Origin: an uncultured Ruminococcus sp.
GTDB taxonomy: Bacteria; Bacillota; Clostridia; Oscillospirales; Ruminococcaceae
Direction: 5' to 3'
Assembly: GCA_945868475.1 (NCBI GenBank)
Contig: CAMBLM010000001.1
Coordinates: forward strand, 1 to 64,000
DNA: 64,000 bases
The position numbers and the translations under genes were made by a program. Shown here one piece after another: positions 8,712-18,657 of the stretch. A model generated the notes under the pieces. That model saw only the letters and a list, made by a program, of their open reading frames with translations, was not told the origin of the DNA and made no database searches. The stretch's first letter is position 1. Every line of letters begins with the position of its first letter.

Positions 8712-11692
8712 ACCGACTCCTTTCTTCTTTTGAAACTCAACAATCCTATTGTACGAGAAGCAATCAATTCAAAATGCTTAGGCATACATAAGAAATAGTG
8801 ACCTAACAAAAGACGGTTGAGGTTATTATTCAAATCTTCCGGTGTTACATTGAGCTTAATAAGGTCTGCGGCAACATTACAAACAAGATTCAAGTCAACA
8901 GTATTGCCAACTAACGCTCTCGCACTCTTGTATTCCTCGATATTGGTGTATTCATAAAACTCCAAGATGCGAGGTTCAAGCTTATGCTCACGGTAGCTTA
9001 TAAACGCTTGCAATTCAGCCTTGCTAAGCTCACCGTTGGTTTCAGATGCAAGGGTAAGAAATTTTTCGATGAACATACACACCATCTTGCAAGTGCAATA
9101 TTGGTGAGGAAAGAGCTTTTCCAGTCTTGCAGGAATCATTGTTGCAGTATACTCTGCCATAAGGTGTCCTTCGGTCAATTTTGCAACCAACTCCGAGTGA
9201 CCATATTTAATCATTGCGGTTTTTATTGCTTTACATAGGAGTAAATATATCTCTTTGCAATTATCAAGTTCATCATACAGCAGATGGTTAATAACTCGGT
9301 CAATGATTGCAGAGTTAATATAGGTCGATAGTTTGCTATCTTCCAAGAGGGTGCTGACAACACTATTTCCGCTGATTTCCTCACGCTCAATGATGACAGA
9401 TTCTTCTTTGGAATTACATGGTGGTACTTGAACCTTTGCTGATGTGCGCATACCGCCATAGTGGACTAAAGCTTGTCCGGGGCAAAGAGTAGCAAGTTCT
9501 CTGTCATCTTTGTCCAACAGGAGAACATCTTGCATAGCCTCAATATCTTTTCCATAGTCTATTCTGTGGGCTACCTTGATACCGGTGTTTTTCAAAACAG
9601 AGGGATGTAAAGCGGAAGGGCTTTGGTCTACAATGATAAAGCCTTCACCATAAGCACGAATCTCTGCCAACATATTATTAAGCGTCTTCACAAGCTCTTG
9701 TGACGAGTTTTGACCGCTACCACCTTCACAGGATGAAGCAGAAGCCGTAGCAGTAGCATCACCGGCAAAGAGATGATGAGCTTCTTCGATTACCACGATA
9801 TGCTCCAGTTCTTTTCTTGTGCTACCTATACGTTTAGTTTTCAAATACTCGTAGTATTGAGCAATGATAACGCCCATCACAATGGACTTATCTGCATCAT
9901 CCGCCAAGGAATCCAAAGAAATGACGACTTTACCTTTACTCAACTCTTCACAAGGAAGATGCTTAGAAGTATTGAGCAACATACCTTTAGGACCGCTTGT
10001 GAAACTTTGAAGTCTCGACAACAGAGCACCACGATAATTTCCTTTCAGTTCCTCGCCAAACTTTGCGTTATCAAGATAGGTATCAACTTCACGACACAAA
10101 TCGCTAAAGGTCGGGTACAACATACTTTCGGGAAGCTCAAACGCATATCTGTTCTCGTTTTGGATAAAGTCCCATCCGCAATGTTGGTAAACTAAAACCA
10201 AACATTGTTCCAAGATATTAGGCATCGCAGCATACAAATCGAAAGCAGAGGAAATGATTTGTTTCAAATAGTCGATATGGTACTGCAAGCTACTTCCTTT
10301 AGGAAACCAAAAGGGATTAAGGCATAGAGACTTATTGCTACCTGCTGTCATAGTATAAGCATTTACGCCAGGGAGAGAGTGATACTCACCCTTTACAGGC
10401 TCAATAACAAGGTAAGGGAAATTGCCAATGCTGGACAGCAAATGGTGAACGGTGTTTGTTTTGCCAGAACCGGTCATACCGCAAATAAATGTATGCCTGT
10501 TCATTTCCTTTTTCGGCAGGCTTAATTCTATGCCTGTTGTTTCCTCGTATTGCATCAAATTTGCAAAAGGAACAGCCTTGTCGCTGTAAGGAAGATTGAC
10601 ATTGTAATAGCAGTTCCTTACTCGCTCAAAACCAAAGAAAGATGTAGTTGGGAAAGAAATAAACTCTGTTACATAAGTGGCAGGTAAGAGTATGGCTCTG
10701 TGAGAATCTTTTGGTTGATACTCTCCAAAATGTTCCCATTTGCAGGCATATCCAGCATTTGAGAGCATCGCAGTCAAAGGAACCGACAATGCTCTTTCTC
10801 TACTGTCTTTTTCCTCGGTCTGAAGTTCGCCTTTACCCAAATCTGCAGAAACGGTCATCTCAACTGTCCATCCCTGCTTTTTGGTATCCGAAAAGAGTTG
10901 AATGAAGTATTCAGCTTCTTTCTTCAAATCGAAGAGTTTTGAACTTACGCCCTTCCATGAAACAGAAGCGTTAGAAGACTTGTTGTATTTAATATCTCCC
11001 TTGACCGTTTTATGAACAGTTCCGAAAATATTATCTTTGCTTTCAACCGAAATATTGTCGCCTGTCTGAATACTGCTTTCAAGATATGTCGTTATTTCGT
11101 CGCAAAGCTTACGAGCTTTAGCAATGAGTTTGGAACACTCAATAGGGGAAGCAGGTTGAAAATCCAAGCGAACCATGCCGGAATGACGAGTCAGCGCCTT
11201 TGCGACAGCATCTGCCCATTTCGACATATGTATTGATGAAAAAAACTCTCTCTTTTCCATTTCCTCAGTGCTCATTCTCACCGCTTCAAAGCTGTGTGCA
11301 TACAATCCTGATAAACTGGAAAGTACAGGAGTGTAGTTTTGGGATTTTACAGTTCCGAACGCACTTTTCAGAAGTCTTGGAGCAAGTGCATCTTCAGCAC
11401 AGCCGATAGCATACGCTACCTCATCATCCTTTTCCTTTTTTTCGCAAAGGATAGAGAATGGCTGATTACAGGTCGCAAAAAGAGATGCAGCATAGTCGAG
11501 AAGCTCGTTCTCCGAATCGGCGTTAAAGTTTCCTTTGTCTTTTTCAAACCCAAATCCAAGAGAAATAATTCTATACCATTTCAACGCTGGCATAGCAGAC
11601 ACGGCAACACTATGTTCGATGCAATCATCGGTAGGAATGGACAGATGACGAAGTATTTCGTTCTGTTCAACAGGAATATTTACTAAATCCAT
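8708..11692 (-). CDS. HerA/FtsK-like ATPase (DUF87-type)
   Basis: A 994-residue protein. Walker A (FICGMTGSGKTNTVHHLL) is near residue 403 and Walker B (HIVVIEEAHHLFAG) near residue 634, followed by a motif with NNMLAEIRAYGEGFIIVDQS typical of HerA-like hexameric pumps. There are ~390 residues upstream with no recognised domain and a ~250-residue alpha-helical C-terminus. HerA/FtsK ATPases move DNA or protein through a ring; in toxin systems they may drive export. It lies 14 bases after the dynamin-like gene and is coupled to the metallopeptidase. It has no predicted membrane segment, so it should be cytosolic or peripheral. Confidence 0.85.
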   Translation of the reverse strand: MDLVNIPVEQNEILRHLSIPTDDCIEHSVAVSAMPALKWYRIISLGFGFEKDKGNFNADSENELLDYAASLFATCNQPFSILCEKKEKDDEVAYAIGCAEDALAPRLLKSAFGTVKSQNYTPVLSSLSGLYAHSFEAVRMSTEEMEKREFFSSIHMSKWADAVAKALTRHSGMVRLDFQPASPIECSKLIAKARKLCDEITTYLESSIQTGDNISVESKDNIFGTVHKTVKGDIKYNKSSNASVSWKGVSSKLFDLKKEAEYFIQLFSDTKKQGWTVEMTVSADLGKGELQTEEKDSRERALSVPLTAMLSNAGYACKWEHFGEYQPKDSHRAILLPATYVTEFISFPTTSFFGFERVRNCYYNVNLPYSDKAVPFANLMQYEETTGIELSLPKKEMNRHTFICGMTGSGKTNTVHHLLSSIGNFPYLVIEPVKGEYHSLPGVNAYTMTAGSNKSLCLNPFWFPKGSSLQYHIDYLKQIISSAFDLYAAMPNILEQCLVLVYQHCGWDFIQNENRYAFELPESMLYPTFSDLCREVDTYLDNAKFGEELKGNYRGALLSRLQSFTSGPKGMLLNTSKHLPCEELSKGKVVISLDSLADDADKSIVMGVIIAQYYEYLKTKRIGSTRKELEHIVVIEEAHHLFAGDATATASASSCEGGSGQNSSQELVKTLNNMLAEIRAYGEGFIIVDQSPSALHPSVLKNTGIKVAHRIDYGKDIEAMQDVLLLDKDDRELATLCPGQALVHYGGMRTSAKVQVPPCNSKEESVIIEREEISGNSVVSTLLEDSKLSTYINSAIIDRVINHLLYDELDNCKEIYLLLCKAIKTAMIKYGHSELVAKLTEGHLMAEYTATMIPARLEKLFPHQYCTCKMVCMFIEKFLTLASETNGELSKAELQAFISYREHKLEPRILEFYEYTNIEEYKSARALVGNTVDLNLVCNVAADLIKLNVTPEDLNNNLNRLLLGHYFLCMPKHFELIASRTIGLLSFKRRKESV

Positions 11693-11706
11693 TTCATGCC
11701 CTCCCT

Positions 11707-14418
11707 TTAATTTTTGCTTCCAGAAACAATAGCATCAATTTGGTTTTTACAGTCACCGTAAAGTTTTTTGGTATTTTCAGCTTCGCTATCTTCAAGAATA
11801 GCATAAATACTCTTATAACTCTCTCCAATACCCGCCCAAGTTTCGATGGCTTCATCAAGTTCCTTGATTTGGAGTGTCAAATCTACCACAACGCTCGCTC
11901 CAAAACCGACAATAGAAGAAATATTGTCGTGCATTTTTTCAATCTCAGGTTTTGCGCCGTTTACGATTTTGTCGGCGTTGAATTTGTTCACCTTCGCGGA
12001 GAGACCGGACGGAAAATTTTCGTCACCTACATTCATTCCATACATTTCATCAATAAGTTTGGACAATTTTTCTGTGTATTCAGTCTTTTTCTTCGAAAAA
12101 TCATCATTCAGAATCTTGTGCAGGTCTTCCGGTTTCATACAGTCACGAATCCAACCGATATAATTTGTTCCGGTAAAGGTGTCATACATGAATTCTCTGA
12201 TTTTATCCAGGATGTTCTCACAAAATCTGTCTCTGAAGATTCGGTCAGTTTCACTGCATAGCGTATCGAAAATACCATTCTTACCAGTTAATATATCGAA
12301 GCTATCACACACCATCACGCACATTGCATTAAGCTTGTCGTACAAAGCCTTTTTCAGTTGTTCACGAGTGGTGTTGAAGTTTTGATAAATCTTATCTGTA
12401 ACCTTGTTGCCACTAGCCTCACACAGCTCGTCACGCTTTTCGTCAAACGAAGACAAAAAAGCATAAATGTAATCATTCACGAAATCGTGAGTGATTTTTT
12501 TGAGGTTGTTTAGGTAATTATTTAACAAGGTATTATACTGCTTGATTTCCGTGTCGGCGACCATCAATGCTCCGTCAAAAGCAGAAATCGTAACCTTGTT
12601 TTCAGCATTACTTCTAACTCTTTTGAATTTTTCCCAGTTGGGATTATCTTCTTTAAGTGGGTAATTCCCCCAAAAGTTAGCCTTTAAGCAATTGAAGTGT
12701 CCCTCACGTTCCAAAGTTCTCCACTCAGATTTGATATCTTCAATAAGAGAAGCTAACGAAGCAACAAATTTTGCCTTGATTTTTTCTCCAATGATTTTAC
12801 CTAAATTGCAAAGTTCAGCTTGCATATCACTCTGGCTCTTTGCCATTTGCTCAACATATTTATTAAGAACTTGTCTCTTGGCAGATTCCAGGGCAACGTT
12901 AACTGCATTGGAAATCTCCTCGCCCTTTCCGTCGATACCTTCAAGGATGCTGCGAGAAGACGATAGGGATTCTTTAATGTAAACAAAGAATTTCGCTTGA
13001 GTAATTACCTCAGTTAAGGCGACCTCATATTTCAGACGCTCAATATAATCAGCCAATGCACTCTTGAAGAAAGAGTCAAGAGTATATCTGAGACTGCTAT
13101 CTTGGACAGCAATGATATTATCAAGACCGTCTCTGCTAGTAGTAAAAGTACAATAAGCTCTCTTTTCGCCCTTGTACATTACTTCCAATCTTTTGGTCAT
13201 TTCATTTTCGGACGGTTCATCATAGTCGTTGCATCTTTTATCAGATGAGGTCTTGGTCATAAGCGCACTAACGCCGTTTTGAATATACTTATACTCGCCT
13301 GCAAGAGCATCTACAACATAGCAGCGTTCACCCGTGAGACAGGGGAGTTTCTTGAGGAAGTCCGTAACAGGTCCCGAATCGTTAGGTCTCCTGTTTTTGC
13401 AGTTATAGATGCAAACTTTGTTCTTTCGGACGTTCCCCTCAATTGCGTCCTTCAATGCGTAGAGAAGATCCATATCTACGGCACCGTTATCTGAGCATAG
13501 AACCCATACAGCATCAGCTTCGGTCAAAATACCACGAACAAGAGCAGTATGAGAAGATTGAGTGGCTGTATCCTGGGTGGATGCACCGGTTCCAGGCAGG
13601 TCGATGAGTGTAACATTGTTAGGAATATCATCGTTGCACCAATCGAGACACACACAGTAGTCGGTCCCAATGGGGAACTTATAATTCTTGAACAACATCT
13701 TCCTTTGCTGATTGACTTCCTTCGTATATTCGCCCATTTCCTTCTCGTTGTCGTTCTGATTAACGTAAACACACAAAAGGATCAAAAGGAGCAATAAACG
13801 GTGACGGGGATTGTCGTATGTAAGAGCAAAGTCGTCTTTAGAGATTGTCCATTTCTGAGCATCCAAGCCATTAAAAAGAATGTCTGCCTTATCGGTATCT
13901 TTCATGAAATATGCGACGTTCTCAACGGTGGTCATGTATTCATACTCATTGTCCTTGCGGCTTACACCGTGGGTAACAAAGTACATATACTCAAACAACT
14001 CGTTGAACATATCTTTTGAAATGTCATTTGCAAAAAAAGTCCGCTTGGTGTCAGCATCTTTCACGAAGCGAGTAGAGGTAAAGCCGTCCTTTTTGCTTAC
14101 CACCTTTTTAATTCCATATACAGTTACGCTTTCACGAGATTGTTCGTTGATACGAGTGATATAGGTAGGCACAGATGAGGTGGTTTTGGATGCCACTGGC
14201 AAAATGGGATAGCCACAAAGCGCATTAAAAAGTGTGCTTTTACCGGCAGAAACCGGAGCAACAACCGCAATGTTACAATGTACGTTATTCTCACAAGACA
14301 AGGACGGAATAACACAGCTTACAACATAATTTTTATCTATCCATTGAGGAAGTTGCGCTCCTTCTGACGTAGTTATATCGGTTAAATTCCGAATTATTCG
14401 TTCTGAAAGTCCAAACAT
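11707..14418 (-). CDS. Dynamin-like large GTPase
   Basis: 903 residues. G1 is VVAPVSAGKSTLFNALCG near residue 48, then TTSSVPTYI as the switch-I threonine region, and G3 is LIDLPGTGAS near residue 268. The C-terminal half (residues ~480-900) is long and helical, as in bacterial dynamin-like proteins. Such proteins remodel membranes, and some act in phage defence. The start has a GGAGGATAAAA site. Its place between an unknown gene and the HerA ATPase, with 13-14 base gaps, makes joint function likely. No obvious transmembrane hairpin is seen at the C-terminus. Confidence 0.85.
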   Translation of the reverse strand: MFGLSERIIRNLTDITTSEGAQLPQWIDKNYVVSCVIPSLSCENNVHCNIAVVAPVSAGKSTLFNALCGYPILPVASKTTSSVPTYITRINEQSRESVTVYGIKKVVSKKDGFTSTRFVKDADTKRTFFANDISKDMFNELFEYMYFVTHGVSRKDNEYEYMTTVENVAYFMKDTDKADILFNGLDAQKWTISKDDFALTYDNPRHRLLLLLILLCVYVNQNDNEKEMGEYTKEVNQQRKMLFKNYKFPIGTDYCVCLDWCNDDIPNNVTLIDLPGTGASTQDTATQSSHTALVRGILTEADAVWVLCSDNGAVDMDLLYALKDAIEGNVRKNKVCIYNCKNRRPNDSGPVTDFLKKLPCLTGERCYVVDALAGEYKYIQNGVSALMTKTSSDKRCNDYDEPSENEMTKRLEVMYKGEKRAYCTFTTSRDGLDNIIAVQDSSLRYTLDSFFKSALADYIERLKYEVALTEVITQAKFFVYIKESLSSSRSILEGIDGKGEEISNAVNVALESAKRQVLNKYVEQMAKSQSDMQAELCNLGKIIGEKIKAKFVASLASLIEDIKSEWRTLEREGHFNCLKANFWGNYPLKEDNPNWEKFKRVRSNAENKVTISAFDGALMVADTEIKQYNTLLNNYLNNLKKITHDFVNDYIYAFLSSFDEKRDELCEASGNKVTDKIYQNFNTTREQLKKALYDKLNAMCVMVCDSFDILTGKNGIFDTLCSETDRIFRDRFCENILDKIREFMYDTFTGTNYIGWIRDCMKPEDLHKILNDDFSKKKTEYTEKLSKLIDEMYGMNVGDENFPSGLSAKVNKFNADKIVNGAKPEIEKMHDNISSIVGFGASVVVDLTLQIKELDEAIETWAGIGESYKSIYAILEDSEAENTKKLYGDCKNQIDAIVSGSKN

Positions 14419-14431
14419 TTTTATCCTCCTG

Positions 14432-15325
14432 CTATAAAATTTCCATCAGTCTTTCCATATTTTTATGACCTCTATATGCGACTGTTTTTATGTTGGCTTC
14501 GGTGTATTCGGCACGGCTCGCCGGTAAGCCAAAACAATCCCAAATGAGAATGCCATCAGCTACAGCATCATCGCCGGTAGTTTTATTAGTATCCGCAAGC
14601 CAGATTTCACTCTCAATATCAATGAAATAGAGTCTTGATTCGACACGCTCAGTTGTCATGTGGTGATATTCGGCGATTTCGGATATAAGCGTACTTGGGT
14701 TAATGTAATGCTGCAGCTCACCTTTGAACTTGAAAACAAAATATGGTTCCATATTACTGGGAAGTTCAAGCCCCTTAAAATCGGTGATTTTTTCTCCGCA
14801 GAGCAAAAGGGTTTCGGAATCAGTATCTGCCATATTTACTGAATCCATAATTTCATATTTACTATCATCATCAAACAAAATCCGAGCAAGGTCATTAGTC
14901 CAGGTTTTCTTATGCTTGGAGAACAACAAAACTTTTCCTTTGGTAATTTGCTTGGTGTTTACGATGTCGTTTACTGCCGATTCAAATGCTCCGATATTTA
15001 TTGCATGAAATAGGACAGGATTTTTCAAATCGTGTTTACGAGCAGCGTTTCGTAAATCCGTAATACCGTGGTCGTTTTTGTTGAGAAGCACAAAAAACCA
15101 TTGAGGAGCATCTTTGTGGTTTTCAAAAAATAATGAATGATATTTCAACACATCAACCGGGAGATGGGTTATAAATACAAACCCTTCATCAGAACTGGGA
15201 GTACCATCTGTTTTTGCTGTTGATGAATCTAATCTCAAAGGTGCGTTTCCAATAGGGAGAAGCGGGGCGAGCGCTTCACGATATTCATCGTCCATCCTCA
15301 AACCATCGTCAAATACTATGTTCAT
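14432..15325 (-). CDS. Operon protein of unknown function
   Basis: 297 residues, no family recognised. It alternates strands and helices in the first half (GFVFITHLPVDVLKYHSLFF, then WFFVLLNKNDHGITDLRNAA), a Rossmann-like rhythm without a nucleotide-binding loop. It has an acidic pI by eye and no membrane segment. It starts one base after the membrane-protein gene and ends 13 bases before the GTPase gene, so it belongs to the same transcript and probably the same machine. Confidence 0.7.
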   Translation of the reverse strand: MNIVFDDGLRMDDEYREALAPLLPIGNAPLRLDSSTAKTDGTPSSDEGFVFITHLPVDVLKYHSLFFENHKDAPQWFFVLLNKNDHGITDLRNAARKHDLKNPVLFHAINIGAFESAVNDIVNTKQITKGKVLLFSKHKKTWTNDLARILFDDDSKYEIMDSVNMADTDSETLLLCGEKITDFKGLELPSNMEPYFVFKFKGELQHYINPSTLISEIAEYHHMTTERVESRLYFIDIESEIWLADTNKTTGDDAVADGILIWDCFGLPASRAEYTEANIKTVAYRGHKNMERLMEIL

Positions 15326-15326
15326 A

Positions 15327-16046
15327 TCAATCCTCCGCTTTTGCTAAAGCTTTTTCAATTTCTTCAGTTGTGATTCTTTCCAGAGCATCGAACCAATCAT
15401 CAAGCTTTTTACGGTTGTCTCGATAGACTTCCTGGATAGCACGACGATACATGGCATCATAATCTGCGGTAGAAGCATAAGCTTCTTTGGCAGGAGCAAA
15501 GAGAGTGTTTTTCCTTTTTGTCGGGAGTAAATTAAAATACTTAACGACTTCAATAACCATAAGAGCCGCATTGATTGCACAAGGGATAATCTTTACCAAT
15601 GCCCATTTGCTTCCACCGATAAAACTTACAAGCAGAGGTACAGCAATACCCTGTGCTGCCAGCAGAGCCAAGAAAACGGGTGTCGAGATTTTCTTAACAT
15701 TGGTTTTCGTTCCGGGCTTCGGCTGAGCACCGTTGACTCTAACAACCGTAGGAGTGGTGACACCCTGTTTATATTTTTCACGAATCTCGGAAGCGGTCGG
15801 TACGCTGATAAAGGAAAGCTTGTTCAATCTCAAAGAAACGTTAGACCACACAATGTTGCTAACGCCATCTTCCTGCAAGGCGGGCATAATAGCATTCGCA
15901 ACATCAGTGAAAATGTTGATAGACATAGCACCCAATGCACTCTGATTTTTATAAACTTCATCGGGATTGTTGCTTTGATAGACATTTTTCAGAATAGCGT
16001 GTTTTTCCTCTCTCAGCTTCTTAATTTGTTCTATAGACTTATACAT
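15327..16046 (-). CDS. Membrane protein of the toxin operon, unknown function
   Basis: 239 residues. Two hydrophobic helices form a hairpin (VFLALLAAQGIAVPLLVSFI and KIIPCAINAALMVIEVVKYF, about residues 125-172), with charged soluble ends of ~115 and ~65 residues. The C-terminus is a charged helix (NRKKLDDWFDALERI). It could anchor the GTPase or ATPase complex at the membrane. The start codon follows GGAGGTATATGTC. Confidence 0.7.
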   Translation of the reverse strand: MYKSIEQIKKLREEKHAILKNVYQSNNPDEVYKNQSALGAMSINIFTDVANAIMPALQEDGVSNIVWSNVSLRLNKLSFISVPTASEIREKYKQGVTTPTVVRVNGAQPKPGTKTNVKKISTPVFLALLAAQGIAVPLLVSFIGGSKWALVKIIPCAINAALMVIEVVKYFNLLPTKRKNTLFAPAKEAYASTADYDAMYRRAIQEVYRDNRKKLDDWFDALERITTEEIEKALAKAED

Positions 16047-16114
16047 GACATATACCTCCTATTATTCTTATTATATATTGTAGTTCAACTCGCCTGTTAC
16101 CGCAAGGAAACAGT

Positions 16115-16672
16115 TCACGAGCTGTGAATTTTCAAAACTTTCTCCCAATATTCCGGATTTATTGAAAGCAATTCGGATATAGCCCTTGTAAGACCGCACC
16201 CGCTTCTAACCGCCGAAGCAAGTACACAATCATCTTTACAAAATGGGTCAAAGCAACACTTTATCATTCGTAAATATATATCACAGATTTTCTCTGCTTC
16301 GTGTTGCGAATTAGTATGTAAGAGTTTGTACCCATACATATTTCCGACGTTTTCAGAAATATCAACCAATAATAAAAACCATCGGTATTTTTCTGGAAAC
16401 CGTTCTTCTTTTTTCCATGCTGTTACTTCTGATGATGACACATGACATATCTGAGCAATAATCTTTTGGTTATAGTGAGAGGCTTCGTCTGGGTCTCTAT
16501 AACACAACGCATTTATGGCGTGAGCAAAAGGAGCCATTAACGCCAACACCAGTTCGCCATCTTTGTTAATTGCATCATATTCTATACGAATTAACGGGTC
16601 GGTATATGGTAACGAAGGCACTCCCGTTGCTGTGCCATAGTATTCAAGAAACTGCAAAAAATCGCCTATCAT
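16115..16672 (-). CDS. Predicted DNA-binding (HTH-like) protein
   Basis: 185 residues from ATG 16672 (an in-frame GTG lies nine bases earlier). KIIAQICHVSSSEVTAWKKEERF (about residues 70-92) reads as a helix-turn-helix. The C-terminal half has several Cys and Trp residues and no recognised domain. It is the first intact gene of the operon and overlaps the ribosome-binding region with the end of a truncated gene at 16678. It could be an operon regulator or an adaptor. Confidence 0.6.
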   Translation of the reverse strand: MIGDFLQFLEYYGTATGVPSLPYTDPLIRIEYDAINKDGELVLALMAPFAHAINALCYRDPDEASHYNQKIIAQICHVSSSEVTAWKKEERFPEKYRWFLLLVDISENVGNMYGYKLLHTNSQHEAEKICDIYLRMIKCCFDPFCKDDCVLASAVRSGCGLTRAISELLSINPEYWEKVLKIHSS

Positions 16673-16677
16673 ATTTC

Positions 16678-16809
16678 TCACCTTGATTCTTTTGTAAATT
16701 CATCTATTTCTTCATCATCCTCTTCGGAAGTATCTATGCCAAGCAACTCTTGGAACTCGTCGAAGTTGTATGGAAAAGAGTTGCTAAGGACGATTGAACA
16801 GTACGGAAA
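16678..16809 (-). pseudogene. C-terminal remnant of the operon's original first gene
   Basis: After an in-frame TGA the frame reads SNSFPYNFDEFQELLGIDTS, then a very acidic EEDDEEIDEFTKESR, and stops with TGA only five bases before the next start. The tight coupling shows that a gene once ran into the operon here. Its body has been replaced by the DUF234-type ATPase block. Bases 16810-16899 hold nothing further that I can identify. Confidence 0.45.
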
Positions 16810-16899
16810 TCAGAAATTAATGAGGATACTACTGCACCTAATGCTGAAAGCTGTAAAACTCTGCGAATTTAAAGGCAAGTCCGTCAAATCCAGCAATTG

Positions 16900-18291
16900 T
16901 CACTCCCCTGCGATCTCTGCAAAATCGACCAAAGAAACATTCCCCATCTCTTTCGCCTTATCAAAACAGCCTTTGGTAAATCCGGACTTTGAGAAAAGAT
17001 AGTAATGCACGTTTGTATAGGAAAAAAGTCTGCTTCGCTTTACAAGAGTTTCAAGCACACCAAGATCAACCTTTTCATTCGTCCATTTACATTCGCCGAA
17101 AAGAGCCGTATCCTTGTCCTGCTCGCCCATAATGTCGATCTCTGTCTGTTTCCTTTCCACAGGATCAGTACCCCACCAGCGTCCAAGAGAATTGAACTCC
17201 ACGGGACATTTGCCGTCAAGAAGCAGCTTCCAGAGGTACTGCGTACAGATATCCTCAAAAACCTTGCCCATATAATTTGACAGATATGGTTCAATTCGCT
17301 TGTACACACGGTCGGCTGCGCCACGGACAATAATAGAGTTATTTTCAAGCACAAACCGATACCAAAATCTGAACATATTGTCCTCGATATAATAAATCGA
17401 CTTGCGTGAATTCTTTTCGCCGTATGGAGTTTCTTTCTGCACGATACCGAGGTTCATAAGGTTTTTGATATATGATGTGCAAACATTGGTATCCTCTCCA
17501 ACTTTGGTAGATATCTCCGACATTCGTGAAGCACCCGTTGCAATTGCAGTAATAATAGCAGTGTAAATCGCCGGCTCACGAACTTCCTGCTTCAACAGAT
17601 TGGTAGGTTCCTCAAAAAGAAATGATGTAGGATTCAGATATGTGTTTTTGATATTATCCTCTACGCTCAATTTGTCATTTATCTGCAGCAAATATTGCGG
17701 CGTACCGCCCACAATTCCGTATATCAAAGCCTTGTCTTCTGCGGAAAAGTTTTTGAAATAACGGCAGGTTTCCTCAAAATCAAAGGGGAGAATTTTCATC
17801 TGTGCAGTACGTCTGCCATACAGCGGTGCCTTATATGCAAGTACATTATCCTCCATATATGACATTGACGAACCGCAGAGAATCAGCATCATTTTTGATA
17901 TGTCCTTGTATTTGTCAATTAGCATCTGAAGTGTGGACGCAAGACTTTTTGAAGAACGTGCAACATAGGGATACTCATCAATTACAAGTATCAGACGCTC
18001 ATTTTTCGACAGCCCAAACACATATTCAAGCGCCGCCTGAAAGGACTGAAACGATGTATCGACAACAATTCCGCTGCTGTATTCAATAATGCTTTTGCTG
18101 AAATTTTCAAGATTTTGCTTTGAATTGCTTTCAACACCCATGAAATAAATGGACTTTTTATCACCTATAAACTCGTTTATAAGTGCCGTTTTTCCCACAC
18201 GGCGGCGACCGTATATAACAGCAAATTCAAATTTATCCGACGTATAAAGGTTGTTGAGTACCTTCAACTCCTTCTCTCTGCCGATAAACAT
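16900..18291 (-). CDS. AAA ATPase with DUF234-type nuclease-like C-terminus
   Basis: 463 residues starting MFIGREKELKVLNNLYTS. The P-loop is VIYGRRRVGKTALINEFIG (residues ~24-42) and Walker B is RLILVIDEYPYVARSS near residue 98. A winged helix follows (MSEISTKVGEDTNVCTSYIK, near residue 257). The end has ERKQTEIDIMGEQ...LFGECKW, a PD-(D/E)XK-like E-D-ExK pattern. Archaeal-type MNS ATPases of this form are common in mobile DNA. It has its own GGAGGTG site and a TATAAT-like box upstream. Its position, cutting an operon on one side and a macrodomain gene on the other, marks it as a late insertion. Confidence 0.8.
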   Translation of the reverse strand: MFIGREKELKVLNNLYTSDKFEFAVIYGRRRVGKTALINEFIGDKKSIYFMGVESNSKQNLENFSKSIIEYSSGIVVDTSFQSFQAALEYVFGLSKNERLILVIDEYPYVARSSKSLASTLQMLIDKYKDISKMMLILCGSSMSYMEDNVLAYKAPLYGRRTAQMKILPFDFEETCRYFKNFSAEDKALIYGIVGGTPQYLLQINDKLSVEDNIKNTYLNPTSFLFEEPTNLLKQEVREPAIYTAIITAIATGASRMSEISTKVGEDTNVCTSYIKNLMNLGIVQKETPYGEKNSRKSIYYIEDNMFRFWYRFVLENNSIIVRGAADRVYKRIEPYLSNYMGKVFEDICTQYLWKLLLDGKCPVEFNSLGRWWGTDPVERKQTEIDIMGEQDKDTALFGECKWTNEKVDLGVLETLVKRSRLFSYTNVHYYLFSKSGFTKGCFDKAKEMGNVSLVDFAEIAGE

Positions 18292-18338
18292 TACAACACC
18301 TCCATCTTTAGTTACTGTATTATACCATATATTATAGG

Positions 18339-18377
18339 TTTAGTCAAGTACGATTATGCAAATCGCACTTGACTAAA
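18339..18377. repeat. 39-bp palindromic repeat, copy 2
   Basis: TTTAGTCAAGT and ACTTGACTAAA flank ACGATTATGCAAATCGC. It matches copy 1 at 2914-2952 except for a few changes that are themselves paired (A/T to G/C on both arms), so pairing seems conserved. It lies between the DUF234-type ATPase promoter and the ATPase remnant at 18447. Confidence 0.8.
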
Positions 18378-18446
18378 TTTGGAGGTTCATTCTTTTTTGA
18401 TTATTCCTATGACCTTATGTTAAAGTTTCCTACTCATAAAGTATAC

Positions 18447-18545
18447 TTAACGTCTTATTTCAACCACTTCTTTAATAAGATAGATCACATAGTATGGAAA
18501 TGTATAGTACTTGCCGTTACCCCCGATGTTTCCATTATTAAGTTT
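18447..18545 (-). pseudogene. C-terminal remnant of a second DUF4143-type ATPase
   Basis: The frame reads NNGNIGGNGKYYTFPYYVIY and LIKEVVEIRR to TAA, matching LNRGNIGFNGKFYTFPYFVT and FLIKKWLKEKC at the end of the ATPase at 3037-4374. The remaining ~420 codons are gone. DNA similarity to 3040-3130 is evident around CCCGATGTTTCCA. Bases 18546-18657 hold no other gene. Confidence 0.7.
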
Positions 18546-18657
18546 CCCTTATTTCTAAAAGATAATCAGTTTCGGTTTCCTTGGTAGGAAATGAAAAATC
18601 AGACAAGTATAACATAATCAAACTCCACTTAATTACTCTTGCTTAGGGTAATACTCC

